A stretch of 9,904 nucleotides of DNA from Corallococcus sp. CAG:1435 (GTDB taxonomy: Bacteria; Bacillota; Clostridia; Christensenellales; CAG-314). Shown piece after piece: positions 5,389 to 9,904 of the stretch. The notes beneath the pieces were generated by a model. It did no database searches and had not been told where the DNA came from. It was given only the letters and a program-made list of their open reading frames with translations. The DNA is taken from contig HF998457.1 in NCBI GenBank assembly GCA_000433775.1, forward strand, positions 15,450 through 25,353, given 5' to 3'. How positions within the stretch are numbered: position 1 is the first letter of the stretch; every line of letters starts with the position of its first letter. The translations under genes were made by a program, and so were the position numbers.

Positions 5389-6602
5389 CTGCGCAGAATG
5401 TCGCCGACGGAAAGTTTGTAGGGACAGTTTATCGTCAAAATTTGCTGTACCCTGTTTGCCACCTGAACGGTGTTGCCCGTTTCGTCGGAAATCTCCCTGA
5501 CAACAAAGTTTTCGGAGGAAAATTCCGTGTTGGAAAGCGTTTCCAGACAGTCGCCCACAACAAATCTGTTGCGTTGTTCCACTACGATTTTGCCATCCAA
5601 AACCTGTTTGACGACGGCAATGAACTTGTACTCTTCCACCGCCTTGCTGTCGTTGTAGTACTGACGGCTTTCTTCCTCGTGGTAGTAGAAACCCGTTGTG
5701 TACTCTCGGTGCGAAGCCTTGTCAAGTTCCGAGTTGAGCGTTTGCACAAGGTTTTGGGTAAGTGTGCCGTTGTACAAAGCGTCCAACGCCCTTCGGTAGG
5801 CGTTGACTACCGTTGCAACGTAGAAAGGCGATTTCATTCTTCCTTCTATTTTCAAACTTACCACGCCGGCATTTGCAAAATCCTGCAAATGGGCAAGCAT
5901 GTTCATATCCTTGGAATTGAAAATGTAGGTGCCACGGCTATCCTCTTCCACAGGCAGGCTGTCCTCTCGGGAAACTTCCCGCACAGTCCACTTCCAACGG
6001 CACGCCTGAACACATTCGCCCCTGTTGCTGTCCCGTGAAGTGAGATAGTTGGACAAAAGACAACGCCCTGAATAACTGATGCACATTGCGCCGTGAACAA
6101 AACACTCCAACTGCACGTCGGGGTAACGGCGGTGAGTTTCGGCTATGTCCTGCATGGACATTTCCCTTGCAAGCACCACTCTTTCGGCGCCCATTTTGCT
6201 CCAAAAACCCACGGCGTAGGCATTTGTTGTGTTTGCCTGAGTGGAAACATGCACACGCAACTTACTGTGACTGCGCACAAAGTCCAACACCCCGACATCG
6301 CTTACAAGCACTGCATCCACCTGCGCTTTTTCCAGCAAAGAAAGATAGTCGGCAAGCGTGTCGAAGTCGGAATTCTTTGCAAATATGTTCAACGTTACGT
6401 ACACCTTTTTTTCCAAAGAATGGGCGTATTGCACAGCCTCGACTATTTCCTCGTCGCTGAAATTATCGGCAAATGCCCGCAAGCCGTAACGCCTACCTGC
6501 AAGGTACACGGCGTCTGCCCCGAAGTGAAAGGCGGTTTTCAGTTTTTCCATGTTGCCTGCCGGTGCAAGTAATTCCATTTTTTGGGATATTATGTTTGTC
6601 AT
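5379..6602 (-). CDS. trhP: U32-family tRNA hydroxylation protein (TrhP-type)
   Basis: A 407-residue peptidase-U32-family protein. It opens with MELLAPAGNMEKLKTAFHFGADAVYLAG, the typical first strand and helix of the TIM-barrel domain. Residues 166-184 read ECFVHGAMCISYSGRCLLS, an exact match to the U32 signature, and two further cysteines follow in GECVQACRW (Cys197 and Cys201), so an iron-sulfur cluster is likely. The C-terminal part (GDCLETLS, SVGDILRRKN) is the small beta-barrel found in long U32 proteins. Members of this group (YegQ in E. coli, YrrN/YrrO in B. subtilis) are needed for prephenate-dependent hydroxylation of tRNA wobble uridine 34, and the neighbouring trmR gene supports this over the rRNA-directed RlhA. 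I chose the ATG at 6602; AAAGGAA lies 12 bases upstream, rather far, and a TTG at 6614 is an alternative. Confidence 0.87.
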   Translation of the reverse strand: MTNIISQKMELLAPAGNMEKLKTAFHFGADAVYLAGRRYGLRAFADNFSDEEIVEAVQYAHSLEKKVYVTLNIFAKNSDFDTLADYLSLLEKAQVDAVLVSDVGVLDFVRSHSKLRVHVSTQANTTNAYAVGFWSKMGAERVVLAREMSMQDIAETHRRYPDVQLECFVHGAMCISYSGRCLLSNYLTSRDSNRGECVQACRWKWTVREVSREDSLPVEEDSRGTYIFNSKDMNMLAHLQDFANAGVVSLKIEGRMKSPFYVATVVNAYRRALDALYNGTLTQNLVQTLNSELDKASHREYTTGFYYHEEESRQYYNDSKAVEEYKFIAVVKQVLDGKIVVEQRNRFVVGDCLETLSNTEFSSENFVVREISDETGNTVQVANRVQQILTINCPYKLSVGDILRRKN

Positions 6603-6635
6603 AGTATTCTTCAATTCCTTTGTTTTTTAAGTTAT

Positions 6636-6664
6636 GTTGCGAAAAAATCCATTTTTTTCGCAAC
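6636..6664 (-). other. Perfect 12-bp hairpin close to the trhP start
   Basis: GTTGCGAAAAAA (6636-6647) and its exact complement (6653-6664) enclose a five-base loop. The stem has a GC end and a run of six A-T pairs at the loop, unlike a normal terminator, and no T-run follows on the minus strand. It lies about 35 bases upstream of the trhP ATG, just before the ribosome binding site. Confidence 0.6.
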
Positions 6665-6711
6665 AAAAACGCTTTTTGACGGCAAAATGCGACGTACCCT
6701 TCACTTTGCTG

Positions 6712-6744
6712 TGCATTGAGCGATACACGCACGCTCGCAATGCA
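6712..6744 (-). other. Bulged 11-bp hairpin in the trhP leader
   Basis: TGCATTG (6712-6718) pairs perfectly with CAATGCA (6738-6744). The inner AGCG (6719-6722) pairs with CGCT (6732-6735), leaving a two-base bulge (6736-6737) and a nine-base loop. It is the middle one of three successive hairpins between the repeated element and trhP. Confidence 0.5.
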
Positions 6745-6757
6745 ATTACAGCGAAAA

Positions 6758-6795
6758 CTCCGCAAAAAGGGCAACCGAACTCCCGTTCTGCGGAG
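6758..6795 (-). terminator. Long hairpin with short T-run: terminator or attenuator between trmR and trhP
   Basis: On the minus strand CTCCGCAGAACGGG (6795-6782) pairs with CCCTTTTTGCGGAG (6771-6758) over 14 positions, with one G-T pair and one mismatch, around a ten-base loop; TTTTCG follows. The G-T pair forms only in minus-strand RNA (it would be A-C on the other strand), consistent with the direction of transcription here. It may end the rnj-trmR transcript or attenuate trhP. The T-run is short, so efficiency is uncertain. Confidence 0.55.
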
Positions 6796-6918
6796 AAATA
6801 CACTACTCTATTTGAAACCGACTGCCCGACAGTTGTGTTTTATCCACTTTATTACAGGCAGGCAAATTACTAACTTTACGCCCGTCAGTCAGCCTACTGC
6901 GTTTTTGTAACTTTTTCA

Positions 6919-7037
6919 GCGTAAGCCACGTTAAAAGAACAACGCTTACAAAACATGAAAACGATTGTTCCGCAGTTGAAAAATCCGAAACGACCTTTGC
7001 ACAAACCGTTGTCGCTGCTGCTTCCACGGGGGCTAAC
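6919..7037. repeat. Copy 1 of a ~115-bp direct repeat
   Basis: By hand alignment, 6923-7037 matches 7072-7187 at about 85% identity with two small indels. The core at 6949-6982 (34 bases, containing ATGAAAACGATTGTTCCG) is identical. The copy begins with a hairpin, GTAAGC-cac-GTT-aaaag-AAC-aac-GCTTAC (6921-6949). The indels destroy any shared reading frame after the core, so it is unlikely to encode a conserved protein. Confidence 0.85.
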
Positions 7038-7067
7038 AGTACAGTACAGCGTTTCGTGCAATCATTT

Positions 7068-7187
7068 CAGCAAGCCACGTTGAACGGACAACGCTTGCAA
7101 AACATGAAAACGATTGTTCCGCAGTTGAAAAGTGCGAAACGTATTTTCCAAACAAACTGTTGTCGCTACTACTTCACAGGGGCAAAC
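7068..7187. repeat. Copy 2 of a ~115-bp direct repeat
   Basis: This is the second copy, offset by 149-151 bases from copy 1, ending four bases short of the trmR stop codon. The identical core is at 7098-7131. Its hairpin reads GCAAGC-cac-GTT...GAC-aac-GCTTGC (7070-7098). Compared with copy 1, both bases of the second pair have changed (T-A to C-G), so the stem is kept. The 30-odd bases between the copies (7038-7067) show no clear similarity to the element. Confidence 0.85.
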
Positions 7188-7190
7188 GTT

Positions 7191-7781
7191 TCACTTCAAT
7201 TTTACCGACACGCTGACTCCGTCGCCTGTTCGGTACAGTTGCGTGCGGTAACGTTGGTTTGTGGTTATGTCCTGCAAAAAAGCGTGCATGTTGCGTGCCA
7301 CGGTGATGTGTTTGTGCCGTTTGTTTTCGGGGACGTTTTCCGCAAGTCCCTTGTACAGCACGTTGTCGCAAACAAGCGTTCCCCCCACTTCCAGCACTTC
7401 CGTCAGATAGGGCAAAAACACTTCGTACTGTCCCTTTGGACCGTCCATAAATATAAAATCGTAACTGCCCGTGAGCAAAGTTACAATTTCCCTTGCGTCC
7501 CCCACAAACAGGTTAACCCTGTCGGACATTTCCGCCTTTTGAAAGTTTTGCCTGGCAATGTTTGCCACCTGTTCGTCCAGTTCGATGGTGTTGAGGGTGG
7601 CAAGAGGGCTTGCCGTAAGCATAATTATTCCGCTGTACCCTATTGCAGTGCCAATTTCCAAAATACGTTTGGGACGGCAACGGCTGACAACGTCAAACAA
7701 AAGTTGACGGGTGTCGTCCAGCATAACGGGAATGTATCTTTGGCGTGCGTAACGCAAAAGTTCCTGCAAATCCACGCTCAT
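7191..7781 (-). CDS. trmR: tRNA 5-hydroxyuridine methyltransferase (YrrM-type O-methyltransferase)
   Basis: A 196-residue catechol-O-methyltransferase-fold enzyme. The SAM-binding motif is ILEIGTAIGYSG (40-51), IELDE (66-70) holds the acidic residue for the ribose, GDAREI (94-99) follows, and the metal ligands are Asp113 in MDGPKGQY and Asp139-Asn140 in CDNVLYKG. This is the pattern of B. subtilis YrrM (TrmR), which uses SAM and Mg2+ to methylate 5-hydroxyuridine 34 to 5-methoxyuridine in tRNAs. A TrhP gene lies downstream in the same orientation, as in the B. subtilis yrrM-yrrN-yrrO cluster, and that context favours TrmR over a small-molecule methyltransferase. The ATG at 7781 is one base after the rnj stop, with GGAAG just upstream inside rnj, so coupling is likely; a frame extending 10 codons further into rnj is not needed. 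Confidence 0.87.
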   Translation of the reverse strand: MSVDLQELLRYARQRYIPVMLDDTRQLLFDVVSRCRPKRILEIGTAIGYSGIIMLTASPLATLNTIELDEQVANIARQNFQKAEMSDRVNLFVGDAREIVTLLTGSYDFIFMDGPKGQYEVFLPYLTEVLEVGGTLVCDNVLYKGLAENVPENKRHKHITVARNMHAFLQDITTNQRYRTQLYRTGDGVSVSVKLK

Positions 7782-7782
7782 G

Positions 7783-9684
7783 CTACACTTCCAACACCAA
7801 AGGCAACACAACGGGATTGCGCTTGTACTTACTGCGGAAGTAACTTTTTGCCGTGCGTTGAATTGCCGATTTAACCGCAGGCACGTTTTTGCCGTTTCTT
7901 AGCGCAGAATAAATTTCCTCCGTCAACAGACGTTTGAGTTCGTCCACCATTGCGTCGTTGTGGTCGTCCCCCACAAAGAAACAGCCTCGGCTTGCCACCT
8001 CGACGGAAGACACCACACGTCCCTTTTCGTTGACGGCAACGCTGCACACCAAGATGCCCTCTTCGGCAAGGGAAAGCCTGTCTTTAAGCACGATGTTGCC
8101 AACGTCCCCAACGCCGAGACCGTCCACCATCACGCTGCCGCTGGTAACGGTGCCGCACACCTTAAAGACGCTGTTGTCCAATTCCACACAGTCGCCTATG
8201 TCGGGAATAATTATGTTGGAACGCTTGTGCCCCAATTTTTCCACCAGCATGGCGTGCTGTTTGAGATGTCGGTACTCGCCGTGAATGGGAATGAAGTACT
8301 TGGGCTTGACCAACGTGTAGATGAGTTTCAGTTCTTCCTGGCAGGCGTGTCCGGAAACGTGCACCGCTTCCAAGGCGGAGTACACCACCATTGCGCCCAA
8401 ACGGTACAGTTTGTTTATCACGTTGTAAATGTCCCTCTCGTTACCGGGAATGGGCGTGGCGGAAATTACAATCGTGTCGTTGCTTCCGATGTGCACTTTG
8501 TTGAATTCGCCGCTTGCCATGCGGGTGAGCGCCGACATAGGCTCGCCCTGACTTCCAGTGGAGAGAATAAGCAATTTGCCGTCTTCCACGTTGTTTATTT
8601 TGTCAATGTCCACAAAAATGTCGTTGTCCACCGACATCTGCCCGACACGGCAGGCTGTTTCGATGTACTTTATCATGCTTCTGCCGGAAACGGCAATTTT
8701 GCGTTTGTACAATTTGGCAAGGTGAATAATCATGCCGATGCGGTCGACGTTGGATGCAAAGGTGGCAACGATGATTCTTCTGCCCTTAGCCTCGTGAAAC
8801 ACCTTGTTCATTGTGTCTTCCACAACCGATTCGCTCATGGTGTAGCCTGCCTTTTCCACGTTGGTGGATTCGCTCATCAACAGCAGCACACCCTGCTTTC
8901 CCACTTCGGCAATACGGTTGAGGTTCATTATTTCGTTTCCCAGCGGCGTGTAGTCGATTTTGAAATCGCCCGTGTGAAGCACCACGCCCACAGGCGTACG
9001 CAGACAAATTGCCACGCTTCCGGCAACGGAGTGGGAAACGTGTATAAATTCCGCCGTGAAATCTCCCAAAGACACCACGCTTTTGTCGGAAATAGTAACA
9101 AGGTTGACTTTGTCCGTAAGGCTGTGTTCGGCAAGTTTGTTTTCCACCAAAGCCAAAGTGAGTTTGGTTCCGTACAAATCCAACTTACCGCCCAATCTTT
9201 CCACCAAAAATGCAATGGCGCCGATGTGGTCTTCGTGCCCGTGGGTGAGAAGCACCGCTTTTATCTTGTTGCGGTTTTGCACAAGGTAGGAAAAATCGGG
9301 AATGACCACGTCCACGCCGGGCATGTCGTTTCCAGGGAAAGACATTCCCGCATCAATAACGACAATGCTGTCGCCGTACTCGAAAACCGTCATATTTTTG
9401 CCTATCTCGCCCACTCCGCCCAAAAACATTACTTTAAGTTTGCCTTTGGGGTGTCCGTAACGAAAAACGCCGTTGCGTTCCGCATTTTGTTGGGAAAGCG
9501 ATTTTTGTTGACTGTTTTTCATGTTTTCCTTTTTTTGTCTGTTATCGGCGGTTTTGGCACTGCCTTTGGCTCGCCTGTACCGTCCGATATCGGTAGTTTG
9601 CCTGCCTGCCGTCTTTGAGGCTTTGGCAAACCTCCCGTTTGACGCAGGTTTTGTCGCTGCGCCTCTTGTTTTGTTTCTATTCAT
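7783..9684 (-). CDS. rnj: Ribonuclease J with basic N-terminal extension
   Basis: A 633-residue metallo-beta-lactamase/beta-CASP ribonuclease with 5'-3' exonuclease and endonuclease activity, central to mRNA decay and RNA maturation in Bacillota. Visible motifs are KVMFLGGVGEIGKN, THGHEDHIG with the zinc ligands (148-153), SHSVAGS (His218), HTGDFK (His237, Asp240), TGSQGEP (376-382), SGHACQEE (His446) and PIHGEYRH (His468). The C-terminal domain ends FRSKYKRNPVVLPLVLEV. The core starts near residue 83; before it is a basic, low-complexity segment rich in K, R, N, Q and A. I chose the ATG at 9684 (AAGAGGA upstream), but the ATG at 9522 also has AAAGGAAAA upstream and would give 579 residues, closer to the usual 550-560. 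trmR follows after one base. Confidence 0.95.
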   Translation of the reverse strand: MNRNKTRGAATKPASNGRFAKASKTAGRQTTDIGRYRRAKGSAKTADNRQKKENMKNSQQKSLSQQNAERNGVFRYGHPKGKLKVMFLGGVGEIGKNMTVFEYGDSIVVIDAGMSFPGNDMPGVDVVIPDFSYLVQNRNKIKAVLLTHGHEDHIGAIAFLVERLGGKLDLYGTKLTLALVENKLAEHSLTDKVNLVTISDKSVVSLGDFTAEFIHVSHSVAGSVAICLRTPVGVVLHTGDFKIDYTPLGNEIMNLNRIAEVGKQGVLLLMSESTNVEKAGYTMSESVVEDTMNKVFHEAKGRRIIVATFASNVDRIGMIIHLAKLYKRKIAVSGRSMIKYIETACRVGQMSVDNDIFVDIDKINNVEDGKLLILSTGSQGEPMSALTRMASGEFNKVHIGSNDTIVISATPIPGNERDIYNVINKLYRLGAMVVYSALEAVHVSGHACQEELKLIYTLVKPKYFIPIHGEYRHLKQHAMLVEKLGHKRSNIIIPDIGDCVELDNSVFKVCGTVTSGSVMVDGLGVGDVGNIVLKDRLSLAEEGILVCSVAVNEKGRVVSSVEVASRGCFFVGDDHNDAMVDELKRLLTEEIYSALRNGKNVPAVKSAIQRTAKSYFRSKYKRNPVVLPLVLEV

Positions 9685-9904
9685 AAAATTCCTCTTGTTA
9701 ACAACACAAAAAGACAATCTCCTCGAAGATTGTTTGCAAATATTTTGTCTTTTTGTCAAATTTTTTGTCAGATGCAACCTGACTGTGTTGCCTTTGAAAA
9801 GGCAACGGCAGTTTGCCACTCCATGGCAAACGAAGTATCATTTTGAGTGTCGGCAAAATTTACAACAAAAATTCCTCACTTGTTTTTTGTTGTCTTTGCC
9901 GATT
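9685..9904 (-). promoter_or_regulatory. Structured leader region upstream of rnj
   Basis: No gene is seen in these 220 bases. In the direction of transcription there is a 17-bp interrupted inverted repeat (9901-9851), a perfect 8-bp hairpin GTTTGCCA/TGGCAAAC (9831-9811), a perfect 9-bp hairpin GTTGCCTTT/AAAGGCAAC (9806-9787), and a small GTCAG/CTGAC hairpin (9783-9767). A 7-bp hairpin ACAATCT/AGATTGT (9733-9714) then runs via one C into five T (9712-9708), and the ribosome binding site follows. A TTGACA hexamer at 9759-9754 has no good -10 partner. Confidence 0.5.
9708..9733 (-). terminator. Weak terminator-like hairpin in the rnj leader
   Basis: ACAATCT and AGATTGT (9733-9714, loop of six) are followed on the minus strand by C and then TTTTT. 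The stem has only two G-C pairs of seven, so termination would be weak. The loop contains GAGGAG, a Shine-Dalgarno-like sequence. It could end an upstream transcript or act as an attenuator for rnj, whose ATG is 24 bases further on. Confidence 0.4.

Larger units (their letters stand above)
6603..7190 (-). other. 588-bp spacer between trmR and trhP
   Basis: No gene is supported here. Read in the direction of transcription it contains repeat copy 2, repeat copy 1, a featureless stretch of about 120 bases (6796-6918), then three hairpins (6758-6795, 6712-6744, 6636-6664), and the trhP ribosome binding site. A short ATG-started frame in copy 1 and a 74-codon minus-strand frame (7027-6803) lack ribosome binding sites and are not conserved in copy 2. 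Confidence 0.6.

Noticed and set aside
6955..7083. A 42-codon ATG-started frame in repeat copy 1 (MKTIVPQLK...)
   Set aside because: It has no Shine-Dalgarno sequence, and the matching ATG in copy 2 leads to a different peptide after indels, so coding is not conserved.
7960..9618. A 552-codon open frame on the plus strand opposite rnj
   Set aside because: It is fully antisense to a clear RNase J gene with all catalytic motifs. Its product is rich in His, Asn and Val with no recognisable domain, as expected from the codon bias of the true gene, and no ribosome binding site supports it.
9742..9771. Promoter for rnj (CTGACA, 18 bases, CAAAAT, or TTGACA at 9759-9754)
   Set aside because: The -10 matches are poor (four of six or worse), and the DNA is a string of A-rich repeats where such hexamers arise by chance.

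Overview
This 9.9 kb window is ordinary, densely packed bacterial chromosome. The AAGGAG-type ribosome binding sites, RNase J, a YqeM-like methyltransferase, Hsp33, the TrmR/TrhP tRNA-modification pair and a compact asd-dapA-dapB operon point to a Bacillota (Firmicutes) genome, probably clostridial. That assignment is an inference from gene families and could not be checked against a database. No rRNA, tRNA, insertion sequence, phage gene or CRISPR array was seen.

Layout. Positions 1-2022 hold a minus-strand operon, read right to left: a six-helix membrane protein with a long charged tail, a YqeM-like methyltransferase, and the start of hslO (Hsp33), which runs off the left edge. A strong extended -10 promoter lies just upstream (2116-2144). 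Positions 2023-2539 are a divergent intergenic region of about 517 bp with a 45-bp tandem duplication and several hairpins. Positions 2540-5167 hold the plus-strand operon asd-dapA-dapB, the shared steps from aspartyl phosphate towards lysine and diaminopimelate for the cell wall. Positions 5168-5378 are a convergent junction with two oppositely oriented terminators. Positions 5379-9684 are minus strand: rnj (RNase J), trmR immediately after it, a 588-bp spacer, then trhP. TrhP and TrmR act in sequence on wobble uridine 34 of tRNA (ho5U, then mo5U). Positions 9685-9904 are the leader upstream of rnj and contain a series of hairpins.

The genes are mostly housekeeping, so the less usual material lies in details. 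DapA carries a cysteine-rich insertion of about 40 residues and lacks the usual TPYY active-site tyrosine pair. The trmR-trhP spacer holds two copies of a ~115-bp element whose terminal hairpin shows one compensatory base-pair change. The leaders of rnj and trhP, and the region before asd, are rich in hairpins that match no regulatory family I recognise. DapB is of the short type, with Arg replacing the second His of the catalytic motif.
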